64,000 nucleotides of DNA, from the NCBI RefSeq assembly GCF_051401765.1, contig NC_135066.1:24617501-24681500 (forward strand). Reading direction: 5' to 3'. The position numbers and the translations under genes were made by a program. Below the pieces are notes generated by a model, which was not told the origin of the DNA, did no database searches, and saw only the letters and a list, made by a program, of their open reading frames with translations. Source of the DNA: Calliopsis andreniformis (lineage: Eukaryota; Arthropoda; Insecta; Hymenoptera; Andrenidae). How positions within the stretch are numbered: position 1 is the stretch's first letter; each line of letters opens with the position of its first letter. Below, piece after piece: positions 12,940 through 25,640 of the stretch.

Positions 12940-15230
12940 GTAGATTAGGAAAGGCGAAGGGAAGATAGGAGGTGAGAACTAACCGAAAAAAAGAGACAAG
13001 AAGAACACAATAAGGAGCAGGGAAAGAAGAAGGGAAAAGAAGAGAAAACAGTCAGGCAAAAGAGGGAACAAAACTAAAAGAAATAGAAATTTTTGTTTCA
13101 GAAATCAGAAGCAGAGGGACAAAAGGATAAATGGGACCAGGAGAGTGAAGGGAGAGAATAAGAGGAGAAAGGAAGAAGGAAAGGAGGACAGTCAGGAAGG
13201 AGAGAGGAAAATGACACTAATACGGACAAGAGGGAAAGTCTGATTACAGGTAGCAAAAGGGGATGGAAATAAGGGACAACGAGGAGAAGGGAAGGAGGAC
13301 ATGCGAAAGCACGGAAGAAGAAACGAAGCAGGAGGAAGGAACGAGAGGAGACAAAGCACAAAGAAAATAAGAACAGAGACAGGAGAATGGAACGAAAAAA
13401 AGAAAAAACTATATATATATATAAGAAATTGTAAATAAAGCCGGATGGGGCAGGAAATCTGCCAAACGCGAGAAAGAAGAATATTAATACATGTAAATAT
13501 GGTAAATAAAGATTGGGGGAAGGGTGGGGAGAGAGTACTGATTAATATAATCCCAATAAAGTGACAGGAAACACATCAGAATGAGGAACATGACGCGATA
13601 AGTGAGCAAGGAGGTGACACGATCGAGCATTAAATAATGATAAAAGAATGGAAAGTTTGATTTCAGATAAGGGAAACGAGCGTGGAAGGAACAAAGGTGA
13701 ACGGAAGCAGGAAGGGAATCGAACGAGGAAAGAAGACAAGGGACAGAGGCCGGACAGTGGAGTTAACCAGTCTGGTCTCTAAGGTAAGAAGGTAATCGGA
13801 GAGTCCAACTGGGTGGTGGTGTCCGCACAGGGGACACCATCGCCGCGTTAAGATCATCCTACGGGATGATAGGGTCGAGAGATCCTGCGGGTACTCACGG
13901 GCGGGGGCGAGGTCGGGGCCCCTGCAGCAACAAAAAGAAATTAATAAACAGGTAAGATGAGGAATGATGGAAAGAGGGAGAAGGGAGAAAAAAAAAATAT
14001 AATAATAAATTAAGATTAGACGAGCGTAAAGACAAATATAAATATATTTTTGTGATTTTGCAGCCTAAGAGAGGCAAGGAGACGAAAAGGGAAGACGAAA
14101 CGGAACCTGAGCACAGGAATAGAACGCGGGAGGGATAGGAAGGAAAAGCAGGCGAACGAGGAGGAAGAATCTACTAGCAAGAACAAGGACACGATGCATG
14201 GACGGACAGACGGAGAGAGAGAAGAAGAAAACTCCTTGTCTTTTCATTATTAAACAGTGTAGAAATAAGCATATGAAGAAAAAAGAAGAATATTGGGAAA
14301 ATGATCTTTTCCTTCGGTTATATAAATATAGAAACTAAGATTTCCGAAGTAGGGATTAGAATGTAATCTGAAATAATGAAATAAGTAGATAAAAAAGTAA
14401 TTATATGACTAGATTTGATAGGGCCGGGAGGGCGGGTTAAAATTTAAGATTTAAAATGCAAAAACTAAAATTTTAGGAGGCTAGAAGTCTAAGTTATAAA
14501 ATAAGTAAATCAATGATACATATAAGAAGAGATAAAAGAGGAAGAGAGGCTAGTCCTTTCCTCCGTTAAGGCGAATACATAGATTGCATGTAACAGATGC
14601 AGCGCATAAACGAGGAATCTTTTGTATCCTCAAAACATGTAATGAAGAATGGATGTAAGCGATACAAGAATATACTAGAGAGGCACGAAAGACAGGGAGA
14701 ACCTTAGGGAAACGAAAAGAGGCGACTGGTAGGAGGAGAAGGAAGTGAGCTGTATATGGTAAGACAGAATGAGAATACGAGAATATGTAATAATGTATAG
14801 AAATATATATAATATTAATAAATGGTGGAAAATATATACGTATGTAACGTTGATAGACATAGGCGAGCTATGTATTATTTGTAAAATAAAGCGATAACAC
14901 ATAGGCAGTAACAACAGTGCGAGTAAGCGGAATAAAATGTAATAGGAAATAAACATACCTGCGGGCAAAACAGTCCTGTAAGAGAAAAGGAAGAAATAAA
15001 GAAATGCAACCAAACACCAAAAACGCAAGACTACCCAGTAATTCCGAAACACCCTGATCTATTTATAGTTAAGAAAAAAAAAAAGAAAAAGAAAAGAGAA
15101 GAAAAAAAAATATAATAAGAAAAGAGAGGAAGAGAAAAAGAGAAAGAAAAATTTTGTAAAAAAAAAAAAAAACGAGAACGAAAAGATGCATAGCAGGAGG
15201 GTAGAGGGGATGTCCGTCGAAGCCTATAGA
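12940..15230. repeat. Strand-asymmetric purine-rich tract, about 2.3 kb
   Basis: The plus strand is strongly biased to A and G (runs such as GGGAAAGAAGAAGGGAAAAG), most intensely at 12950-13440, 13940-14260 and 15060-15190. A short GC-rich island at about 13790-13930 is unlike the rest. The minus-strand ORFs here (Leu/Ser/Phe/Pro-rich) are products of the composition. It could be a transcribed LINE or UTR remnant or a triplex-prone low-complexity block. Confidence 0.6.
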
Positions 15231-15383
15231 CGAAATTGATACGTCATAAGAAATGACAAAGAGTAGTCTAATGTCTCCAACTCATATCGAGATAGTCTAA
15301 ATTCATAGCGAACCTTGTACGGCAGAGCATAGATATTAGACGACCCTCGATTCCTGTAAATCGCCTGCTTCATAGTTCCCTGT

Positions 15384-16798
15384 TGTTGGAATCGCTTAAA
15401 ATAAGGGATCCAACGGAGGTCCGGATGAGGTGAGATGGAGGGAATGCGAAAGAAACGAAAACACAAGTTTTAATCTTTTGTCGGCCCTGAAAAGGGCTTT
15501 TAAAAACGACGTTTATTTAAACTTTCGTGTAGGGGGCTGGGTGCTGCTCCGGTCCTCGGCGGCTGTGGACGGCGGTGGATCGGAGGGCCCTGTGGTCGTG
15601 GCGACGCCGGTGCTCCCCTTAGCGACGTTGGCGTCTGAAAAAGAGAGATAGCGGCGGAACCGCGGCGGTAAGCAAGAGTGGAAGTCTAGCTATACCAAAG
15701 ATTCCCAACTCCAGGCTGCGCTCGCGAGCCTATTTGGAGGGGATAGCAAAACCTTGCCTGTAACGCAAAGGTAATGCAGTGGACTGTATTATCGACTCTT
15801 CTTTTGGTGCGAAGAAGAAGTCGATGAGCGAGTGGCTAGAGAGAAGGAGGGACCTCTTCTCTTCGCCTTGCACCTTTTAGAAAGGTTCGTTTCGTACGAA
15901 TCCAAGTAACTTAGGGATTCGTGAGCGGAGGGACACGCTATAACCAGCGAATTGCTGGTCCTGGAGGCTGAGGACGGCCAGAGGCTCCGCGACTCCGTTC
16001 ACCTTACCGTGTGCTTCTATTCGTCACACGGGGGTTGCTTCTAAACGGAGTGGCAGAGCACGAGTAACGCAGAGGTGATAGGCACGTACGTTATCTCTCT
16101 CTGTTGTAACCCGTCTCTCAGGGATCCAACAGGCAGCGGCCTTTGTTGCTCCGAGACGAAAACGAGACTTAGAGAATCAGGGCAGGCCCCGATTCCAAGA
16201 GTGCAAATCTCGATCAATTGTCTCCTAAGACAAACCAGGTGCTCTTTCGTACGTATTATACGTACGAATCGAGCAGAGCTTCCTAGTCTGTCGGCGACAG
16301 AGGTTCAGCTTTTGAGAGCTAGTGAGATTTCAAGTGTCTGGTAACCAAACTACTTGAAATCCGAAGGCTGTCTAGCTGAGATGCGCTTGACTACCGGTCG
16401 CACTGACTGTGTCAAGCTTGATTGTCGTAAGACGACTGGGGCGAGAGCCGCGCGTGTCTCCGCGAAGCGGAAGACGTGCCAAATTTTACCACTACGCGGC
16501 GCTCACAAATTATCTTTTGTCTCGTGCTAATGTAGTACGATGTACTCTCTCTCTCCTTCAGGCTCCGATGTCCCCACTCGACATCGAGCCTGGAGTTCAA
16601 AACCGTTGCTCGACAACGCTTACTTTGTTTGAACTTTAATTTTGACGACAAAAACAAGTCATACGACAGCTGATCGTGTTTTGCTGCTAGGACAACGTAT
16701 GCTCCAACCGAAGGCCACCTTCGGTCGGTCACGTATACCAACAAATTACGAATCTCGCGGACGAGCCAAATGCCCGTTATATAACCGCTTTTTAAACA
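15384..16798 (-). repeat. LTR-A copy 1 (1.4-kb LTR-like unit)
   Basis: Starts TGTTGGAATCGC and ends TTTTTAAACA. It is the reverse complement of 51940-53361 at high identity over essentially its whole length, so it is a copy of the same 1.4-kb LTR. By its AATAAA and stem-loop near the 15480s, the sense strand is minus. The 5 bp on either side (CCTGT and GTGGC) do not match, so this copy was either rearranged or lost its original flank. No protein is encoded. Confidence 0.75.
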
Positions 16799-18363
16799 GT
16801 GGCTATTCCTGAAAATTATGTTTCTTTTCTTTTAATGTACATTTTTCCTTTCCACACTTTCCGTCCTTTCCCACCTTTCGTCAACATGTGGTTTATAATT
16901 TGCATTACGAAAGGACCCTTTATTATTAAGTTATACAGTTAATCTCTTTCATTTCTGAAGTATAACATTTGTAAAAAAATTTCATTTTGAAGAATCAATT
17001 CCAATCACTGGTTTTTGTAAATGAGTTCTATAGGATTTTAATTAACGGAAATAATCAATAATTACGGACGAAATTATGTTGTTTTTCATGTATAACTTAT
17101 ATTTTGACCTATCGATATCGATATCAAATTATCGATTATTATCTGTAACTATCGATGGTAATGACTATTGATAGTTTTTATCTTTATACTGTAATTCGAG
17201 GCATGAGGCACATGTACGTGAGCTCAGCCCCTCGGACTACTTCAGATAACTTCGGAAAGCCGAGAGAGAAGACGAACGTTAGCCTTACTCTCTCACTCTT
17301 GAAACGTTATATTCAACTGTTCAAGTTGCTGGCAAGCGGCACAAGCCATGAGCTATGCGACCTTCACGATTGTCCTTACATTTTCACTCTCCGATTTATG
17401 TTAAAAGGGGGCTTTTTGGTGAAACTCCCAAGAGATTTTTATCACATTTTGAAGGACAATTGTGAAGTTCAAATAATGACATTCCATAAAATATGTTGTG
17501 CCAAAACGCATGTTTTATGAACAATTGAAAAATGGAAAAACAATTTTCACTTTTCTTTTTTAACATATTTAAATTATTGTACCTAAAATTATTTCATGAA
17601 TACTGCAACTTTTTTAATACGAATTTTCATTTATAATATACAATGAGTACATATTACGTGTACATGTACATGCATATGCATATACACGTATAAGTATGTA
17701 GGTTTTACGAAGAATTAGAATTGCATACAGGTGTTTGAACTTAACAATAAACAATTTAACCGTGCATAAGTAATACACATAACAACATCTTCACAACAGT
17801 TAGTACAGTTCAATTTTATCAAGTTGCTAGTAAAAGTTCAAATATATCAGTTGCATATTGATTTATAAATAAAAATTTGTATAAAAAATTATAGTATTTG
17901 TAAAATGCATGCAATTTAAATATCTAAAAAAAGGTTCTGTTTATACTGTATACCAAACCTAGGATCTGTCATTAAAAATTAACTGTCATTCGCAGATGTT
18001 CAATCCCTGTCCATCAGGATACCATGAAATTCTACTTATAACAAGGCCAAGTTGGGCATATTTTATTTAGAATAAGTAATAAAACATAATGAATAAATTC
18101 AAACAGTTTACTCCCGAGTAATGGATGACAGTACAGATTTATTCATAACTAACGAATAATTTTTTATCAAATAAAACTGTCATTCTACGTCAAATCGATC
18201 ACTTTTCGACCTTGATATCAGGGATTTTCTTCAAAATTAAATATGATGTAGTGTACATGAAATTATGGGGAGGTTAAGTAATTATTTTTCTGTTCTCGAA
18301 TTTGTTTAAAAAATACAGGCGGTCAAAGTTTTCAATCTTTGTCTATTTTTGTGAAACTGGGGT
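16799..18363. other. Unassigned AT-rich sequence between two LTR-A copies
   Basis: Contains an ATCGAT-rich patch near 17108-17156, the dispersed repeat noted at 12420-12600, and alternating purine-pyrimidine stretches near 17655-17690 (ACATGTACATGCATATGCAT). The 121-codon ORF at 17155-17520 covers the dispersed repeat and shows no domain. Confidence 0.4.
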
Positions 18364-19740
18364 TGTTTAAAAAAGCGTTAATATAATGAGAACTCTATCT
18401 CGTTCGCGAAAAACCGTTGTATGTTGATCTACGTGCTTAACCGAAGGTCGCCTTCGGTTGGAAATTCAGTGTCGCTAATAACAAACACGGTGAATTTGAC
18501 GAAGGACTCGTTTTTAAATAATTACAGTTGAATTCGAACAGGTGAACGACCTGTGTCAGCTGTTCGAATTTCAGGCCCGACGTCAAGTGGGAGCCTGAAA
18601 GAAAGAGAGAGAAAATCGTCGAATATTAGAAAAGGACACAGTATGATTAGCGAGCGCTGCGTAGCGGCTAATTAGCGTATTCCGCGCATTCGCGGAGACA
18701 CGCGCTAGTCTCGCAGTCAGTCTTGTTCCAGTCTTTGACAGAGAACAGTTCGATTAGCAGAAGTATAGCCATTTCGAGATTACTTCGAATAAAGCTTCTT
18801 GATTTCTCCAACAAGCTCGAAGCACTCGAAGAGCAAAATCCTCGCTAATCGAACGATTTTCTCTGGCGACTGAATCTATTCGTCTGTTCGGTTAACACGC
18901 ATTATACGTGCGACAGACGAATCAGCCTGCCAAAAGAGATTATTCCAACGATTGAATGCACTCTTGGAATCGGTGATTTTCACGATTCTCTGAGCTTGCT
19001 TATCGTCGGAAGAGCATCGAGCCCACTGCTCAGGAGCCTTGTTTTGACGGGCAAATCCAGATAGAGTAAACGTAAGTGCTTATCACCTCTACGTTACTCG
19101 CGCTTTACTAACCGTTTAGAAGCAACCCCCGTGTGACGAATAGATGCACACGGCGCGGTGAACGGTCTAGTGGAGACTCTGGCCGTCACCTGCCTCTGAG
19201 TCTAGCACCAGCTAGGGACAGTGCATCTCACCGCTCGCGAATCTCTGCTCTCGCAGGGATTCAACCGACGTGCACCTCTTTATAAGGTGCATAAGACGTA
19301 GAGAAGAGGTTTCTCCTCTCTACGCACTTGCAGGTCGACGATCCCTTTAATTGTAAAGGAAAGTCGATCATACAGTCCACTGCTTTACCTTCGCGTTACA
19401 AGCAAGGTATTGCTATCCCCTCCATACAGGCTTGTTGTCACAGCCAGGAGTCGGTAATATTTGGTATAGCTTGACTTACGCTCTCGCTTACCGTCGCGGT
19501 TCTGCCGCTATTTTCTTTTCAGACGCCAGCGTCGCTGACCGGCGTCCAAAGACCAGGCCCTCGGATCCACCGCCAACCACCAAGGAGCCGCCGAGGACCA
19601 CAACAAGGACTCCTGGAGGACTCCGTTATCGCAAGATACCTGCCGCCCATGGGAAGAATCTAGGCGTCGAACGTGTAGCCGCTGGATCCTCCATGCAGGT
19701 CCTAGCCCGAATACAACTCGGTGGGACAGTAACGTAACAG
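18364..19740 (+). repeat. LTR-A copy 2, diverged
   Basis: Opens TGTTTAAAAAAGCGTTAATA and follows the order of the 51940-53361 copy: the ACCGAAGG/CCTTCGGT hairpin (18440-18458), two larger hairpins (18530-18572 and 18572-18597), GCAACCCCCGTGTGACGAATAGA near 19125, and a TTTTCAG-ACGCC block near 19525. Sequence divergence is substantial and the 3' end is not clearly delimited. The 101-codon ORF at 19432-19737 lies in the LTR and is not a gene. Confidence 0.65.
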
Positions 19741-20649
19741 TACCTCTGGTTGATCAAAATACTTTATTAAAGAATAGCAGAGTATAACAAATGACAAACT
19801 TACACTCAATACAAAATAGTGTTACAGAATTAAATTTAATACTATAGTAAACCAAGATCAATATACAAGACCGTTTTTGAAATCAAATACAAACATTCTA
19901 ATGTTTAAAAATGTCATCGAAGTCCGGTTAGAGAAACGAGCGACAGAGACATGTGAACCGCATAAGGATTAATAGCCTTAGCCAATAGATTCAAAAGATT
20001 TATATTTGTTAGAATCGCTGAATTCAGGGATCTAACGGGGTCCGGATTGGGTGGTTGAGAGGAGGGTGTCAAAAAAAAAGTGTATAGGGACTGCTGAACA
20101 GTAGACGGTAGGCGAGGCGTCCTCCGCGCGCGCCGCTGTCATTGAGTACCACTGTCGCCGCCGCCCGTTTCGCCAAACTATTTTATTTCTATATTGAAAA
20201 CAAAAATAATTTTGGACATTCCCCTGATGCTTTCCTTAGTAGAAAGCTTTGCTCTATCGCGTGGTATAGTCAAATTTTCTCCTAGACCCTTACTTTCTGA
20301 AATAAAGTGAAAAATATCAGCAAAAATGGGTGCGTTTTGGGTGTCCTTTTCACTTTAATTCTTATTTTTTACCTATTACGATGTTTATAATCTAATAACT
20401 ATTTATATCATTTTATTCAGGAGAGTCTACAGAATCATTTCGTGCAAAGACCAACTAAATAACTACTACGGTAAAAGCAGAAAAAAATCCCAAAGTTGAA
20501 AATTTGTCATTTTCTTCAAAATTGATTTTTTCAAAAACTGTACGTTCTGGAAAAAAACGGTTTGCAGATTCGTAATCAGTACGTCGAAATCTATAAGAAA
20601 TGTTTATTCACGCTTACAAAATCGAAAAAAAGTCAAAATTTGTCGAACA
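19741..20649. other. Unassigned; includes a short LTR-A end
   Basis: At 20006-20070 the sequence TGTTAGAATCGCTGAATTCA and what follows match the TGTTGGAATCGC terminus of LTR-A in minus orientation, so a third, truncated piece is present. A GC-rich patch at about 20105-20170 has no recognised function. Confidence 0.45.
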
Positions 20650-22645
20650 GTGTTGTCAATTGGTACTCAACAATCTCTGATTGCACGAATTGCACAATTT
20701 GAAAGATTTAAACAATCGACGAGTATGCGTTTTATGCAGGAAGGTGCAGGACATTCAAACAATGGTCTTTTGTGGCGTGAAATAGAACCTACATTCGAAA
20801 ATCGTATATTGGCAGGTGTTGTAATAAACCCAAATTATATCGATCCACATAATTTCCTTCATGGTGCGAAGAGTATGGAGCTTTTACAGGTGAGACACGC
20901 ATCGGTGAAACACAATTCACTTAAAGTGAATACGATATTAAATGAGGAATTTATTGCGGGTGATAAATGTGGAAGGAAAAGCTTAAATACTAAAAACTGT
21001 GAATTATTTCTCGCATCAGATCTTGAAGAGTGGTATGAACGATGTATTGTTAAATATAACATAACATTGTTGGAATAATTTCAGGAACGTGATAGCGGAT
21101 GGGCATTGTCGAGAATACTGAATCTAATAGTGAATTTGAACAAGTATAATCCAATGCGTGCTGGATTCCATTTCAAGCTACCGCGAGAAATAGTATTAAA
21201 AAGAGCAGTGATTTGTGTAAAATCTGATGATGATGCATCTTTGGCATGGTAGCCGCTTTGTATTGAGCTAAACATCATCTATCTCAGAGAAGTTCATATC
21301 CACATTATAGAACCTTGCTGAACATTCAAAATATTGAATTTCCAATATGCATGAATGACATTAAAAAGTTTGAAACAATGAACAATATCTCAGTGAATGT
21401 ATTCAGCATCGAGGAAAACATGAAGAAGGAAACAGATAAGGATCTGGATCAAATCATCGTTCTATTACATCTCATAGACCAGAAGAGGGATAGACACGTG
21501 AATTTTTTGTTTGTAGAGAATAACGACAAAGGGCACTTTGCATGGATAAAAACTTTGTCTCGTCTTGTTAGCATGCAACTAATCAAACATAAAAGAAAAA
21601 AGTTCAACTGTGATCGGTATGTATACAAATGTGGAAGAACATTAAGATTTTGATTTTTATGCGGAATATAAGGAAGACTAAATATGTATATTTTACAGAT
21701 ATTTACACTTCTTCAATTCCCGCGAAAGGTTGGATGCTCATCTGAATGATTGTTGAAATAAGAATGAATGCGCTGTTCTGCTACCGAATGAGGATCATAA
21801 ATGACCCAGATTTAACAATTATTGCAGAAAGGATCGGCTTCCGTTTGTAGTCTATGCAGACCTCGAGTGTGTTTTGCAAAAAATTAAGGATAGAGTTGAA
21901 GATGCACGTATATCATAAGCATATCAACATCATAAGGTATTCAGTATTGGATATTATGTGCACTCTTCATATAATGTATCATTATTATCATATCAATATC
22001 GTCGTGACACAGATTGCATTTCTTGGTTCATTCAGGAACTCAAGAATTTAGAACAGACTGTTAAATCTATGTTATCTAATAATGTCACTATGGTAAGTCT
22101 AATGAAAGAGAAGTGGGATAAATTTTACAATGCGATACATTGTCATATTTGTGAGAAACCATTCAACACCAATGAAACACATATGCGAGATTCTTGTCAT
22201 TTAACAGGATGCTGTAGAGGTTCAGCACATGTAGACTGTAATATAAATAATAAAAATTCATTTGGCATCCCTATAATCCTACACAATTTATATGAATGTG
22301 ATTCACATTTTATTATCATGGAATTAGCTAATGCATTTGAAGGCCACATTGATTTACTACCTATAACCAAAGGAAAGTGTATTGCGTTTACAAAACATGT
22401 TAAAGATGTAACGGAAGAAAAATTAGGTTGTCGAAATTATATAAAAGTACGGTTTATCGATTCGTATAAAGTTTTAAATACTAGTTTCGATACATTAGCA
22501 ACTTTTCTCGGCAAAAATTTGTTAAAAATTTTGTATTTTAAAATTGAAATGTTATTCAAAGGAGAATTTGGTTTATTGACGCGAAAAGGTATCTTTGCAT
22601 AAAAATACATTGATTGTTTGGGTAAACTAAAAGATTCATTTTTAC
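20650..22645 (+). pseudogene. polB: Polinton/Maverick DNA polymerase B, N-terminal part
   Basis: Successive open pieces (20650-21078, about 21085-21250, 21315-21653, 21958-22602) follow the N-terminal half of the protein-primed family-B polymerase encoded by insect Polintons. Recognisable signatures include LWREIEPTFENRIL, FNCDRYVYKCGRT in place of the usual zinc-finger-like CDRC, a YADLEC exonuclease-type motif near 21860, and CHICEKPF followed by a degraded HCHLTG-type HNH-like cluster. Frameshifts separate the pieces and there is a stop just before 22602. Homology stops near 22645, before the palm motifs. The C-terminal part lies in opposite orientation at 37265-39080. Confidence 0.85.
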
Positions 22646-22689
22646 ATTCATTCATTTCATTCATTTTTATTTTGGGTGGTTTAGACAGG

Positions 22690-22820
22690 CTCTCGAGGGG
22701 GTTGACGTCACAGGGGTGGGGGGTGGGGGGTGACCTCACGCCTGATGACGTCACGACTGATGACGTGACCACTGATGAGGTCAGACCTGCCGCGTCACGC
22801 CTTGATAACGTCACGCCTGG
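22690..22820. repeat. Cluster of TGACGTCA-like motifs in a short tandem repeat
   Basis: An imperfect 16-18-bp unit (CTGATGACGTCACGA-like) repeats several times and creates full or near TGACGTCA octamers, the consensus of CREB/ATF sites. It directly follows the truncated polymerase piece. Function is unknown. Confidence 0.55.
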
Positions 22821-22837
22821 AATAGGATAAAATCAAT

Positions 22838-22990
22838 GCAAAACTGTTTTACTGACGGAAAAATTGATCGATAAAAATGCCCATTTGTTTTACCAACGGA
22901 AAAATTGATCGAAAATATGCAAATCTGTTCTACCGACGGAAAATTGGTACTGTTTTACCGACGAAAAGAATTGATCGATAAAAATATAAT
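22838..22990. repeat. Imperfect tandem repeat, roughly 44 bp
   Basis: The phrase TTTTAC(T/C)(G/A)ACGGAAAAATTGATCG recurs three to four times with indels between 22845 and 22985. Confidence 0.6.
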
Positions 22991-23072
22991 TGGTTACTGG
23001 GCAAGGACATTGTCGTCATTTTGTATTTTTATCAATCAATATTACATAAGTTTTGGGGAAAAGAAGAATGGT

Positions 23073-23326
23073 TTAAGATCTGGTCTAGGTCTGGGTTAAG
23101 TTTTGAGTTGTGCTTCAATTATGATACACATATGATGCATGATGCTTCAATTATGATGCTTCAATTATGAAGCATCACCCAGACCTAACTCAGTCCTAGA
23201 CCAGATCTTAGAGTAATAGGCGATTAAGAATGTGAAATTTTAATTTTAAAAACAATTTTTAATATGTATTTACCGTGTAAACTAAAACATGTTTTTAAAA
23301 TTTAAATTTCATATTTTTAATCACTT
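23073..23326. repeat. Two adjacent hairpin (inverted-repeat) units
   Basis: First unit: TAAGATCTGGTCTAGGTCTG near 23076 returns as its near reverse complement ending CTAGACCAGATCTTA at 23211, with TGATGCTTCAATTA repeats between. Second unit: about 35 bp from 23220 (GATTAAGAATGTGAAATTTT...) is inverted at about 23290-23326. Both look like small MITE-type foldback sequences. Confidence 0.6.
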
Positions 23327-24229
23327 ATCACTTCATTGATAAGGGGAAGCGTTATAGGTAATTAAAGTAATCAAGTATAAACTGAGAAATAATATTTTAT
23401 TAAAAATAAAAAATAAAAAATAAAAAAATTCGCCTTATTCGTCGGGAGTAGTTAATTATCTGAAACATGTAGAAAATATTATATAAGTTTTTAATTTATT
23501 AATATATAGAATTATTAAGAAATCGTATTGTAATATTCATACTAACCAAATAAATAATCTAGTGATACATCATTCCACTCCCATAACTCCTCGTTGTACA
23601 GCCGGCGGTGGTGGCGCTCCTGTCGGCGCCTTATGAACATTAAGTTTATAAGCTGTAAACAAACGCAAAGATACAGAAAATTAATAAAAAATTAAATGAA
23701 ATAAATATTTAATTAAATCAATGGCTTATGAGCTGAAAGGAATACAGGAAAATTAATTGTGTAAATTTATGGTGCATGTCCACTTGAAAGAGTAAAAACT
23801 ATCGCGAGTTGCTACTGACAGTACTTTCAGATAGTGGCATTGCACTGAGAGTAATTGAAAAGAAATTGTCTGAGAGTACTCCCGAGAGTAGTTCGATATA
23901 GCTTAATTAAAGTATAATTAAAATGAAAAATACTACTTACAATATCTAACGCCGCTGACTTTAATCGTGGAATATTCTCCATTTTATTGTTTCTATTCGT
24001 AATATTCTGTATAGTTTCAGAACTGTGGCAGTATCTCTCATGCTATATATAACCATCCCCACTAACTTTGTCCTCACTAGATCATGAATCTTATCATTCA
24101 CATACATGACAAGATCATTATCATTCACAGAGGCAATGTAGCGATGAGTTATATGATATATGTATATTCAGGAACCAGAACCGCATTCCTAATCAGAATT
24201 GCGTCGTATTAATATTATACTAAAAGTAA
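23327..24229. other. Unassigned AT-rich sequence
   Basis: No coding homology recognised. A short GC-rich stretch at about 23600-23632 has no clear meaning. Confidence 0.4.
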
Positions 24230-24480
24230 TAGACCAATCTACATTGATCTATGATTGAAGCGTATCGAATCAAAATCGAATCACATTGAACCATGATCAA
24301 TCCATATCGAACCATAATTGAACTGTAATTGAACAATGATCGATCTAATCATATCATCAAACTATCATTGTACCACAATTGAACCATGATTGTACCACAT
24401 CGACCCACAACTGAATCATAGTTGAACCACATCAAACCCTGATTGAACTATATACCAAATCGCAATTAAATCACATCATG
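24230..24480. repeat. Degenerate ATTGAACCATG-type short tandem repeat
   Basis: Variants of an 11-13-bp word (ATTGAACCATGA, ATTGTACCACA, CTGAATCATAG, ATTGAACTGTA) follow one another for about 250 bp. Confidence 0.55.
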
Positions 24481-25640
24481 CAATGATTTATTAAGGTTAC
24501 ATACTTCAAATTTTTATTAATTAACAATCGAATTATATCTAACAGTAATTAAATTGTTATATTAAAAGTAATTAAATCAGTATTGCTATTATCTTAATGT
24601 AAATGGGTAAGGGGAAAGAAGAAGGACGAACATATCTTTTGATAAAATGAATATGTATATATTATGCAATTCTCTTAAACATTTAAAATTAACAATTGAA
24701 TAGCTTAAAATACAAGTTTTTGATCTTATTTATTAGTTCCTTTTGCGTACAATATTTGTTAATAGATTGTATTCGATTACACGATCATATAGAATAAGAC
24801 AATAAGCTGTAGTATTTGCTGGAATATTTTCACTACAATCAAATTCTATGCGCACAACCACAGTGCTGTTCTTGATTGAATCATTTTGATGCGAACAATG
24901 TTGAAACGCTTGTCTACTGCTGCATCCATAATATGACTTACAAGGGAAGTTTGGGAAGTGTTAATCGACGATTTTAATGAAACTTTGTACACTCATTCTA
25001 TGTTCCTACCTAAGAATTTTTCCGTCCAAAGTAGCTGCTAATACACACTTTTAAGGGAGAAACTACCCCTTTAATTCAAATCGCCCTTTTCCTTTCGATG
25101 CTTATAGCTCGCAAAGTATAAGCGCTATAAAAAAATGTTTTATACAAAAGTTTTACTGTTTTTCAAGACCTATAAAATGGCTTTACAAAATTTTGAAAAA
25201 ACGAATTGTTTATAAAAATTCAACCCCCCCCCCCCCCCCCCCCGCATTTTTCTAACAGAAAATGTTTTTATGATTCCGCGGTGGCCGCCTCGCAGCCGCG
25301 GCGCGAACCATGTCCGCCTGAGATGGCCTCGAGTGGGGAGTTCGCGGCCTCCCTCTTAAGGTCGCTTCCCATTGCTATAAGTTCGGCTATAAGCTATAAG
25401 TTAAGAGCGCATTCGCCGTCCACTTGAAAGTGTCAACTCTACGAGCAGGAGGGTCTGAAGTACCCAGCGAGCCTGCATCGTGATCTGCTTAATCACCAAA
25501 CGAGTTCGGCAGACCCAAAGCGACCATGCACCTATGCTCGCCTAGTGGAAATGTCTTTTCGAACAAAATTCGCCGAGCACGCACAATTTATGACCGAACG
25601 AGCCCGTTACAGCAATGAGAAGCGACCTTTACTTGTTACA

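Noticed and set aside
13098..15052. Several Leu/Ser/Phe-rich minus-strand ORFs that resemble membrane proteins
   Set aside because: They are translations of the complement of a purine-rich tract; hydrophobicity follows from pyrimidine-rich codons.
17155..17520. 121-codon ORF as a host gene
   Set aside because: It covers a dispersed repeat also present at 12420-12600 and has no domain or splice context.
19605..19640. Match of about 14 bp (CTCCGTTATCGCAA) to the R1/copia junction at 41020
   Set aside because: Too short to distinguish from chance in a window of this size, and neighbouring bases do not align.
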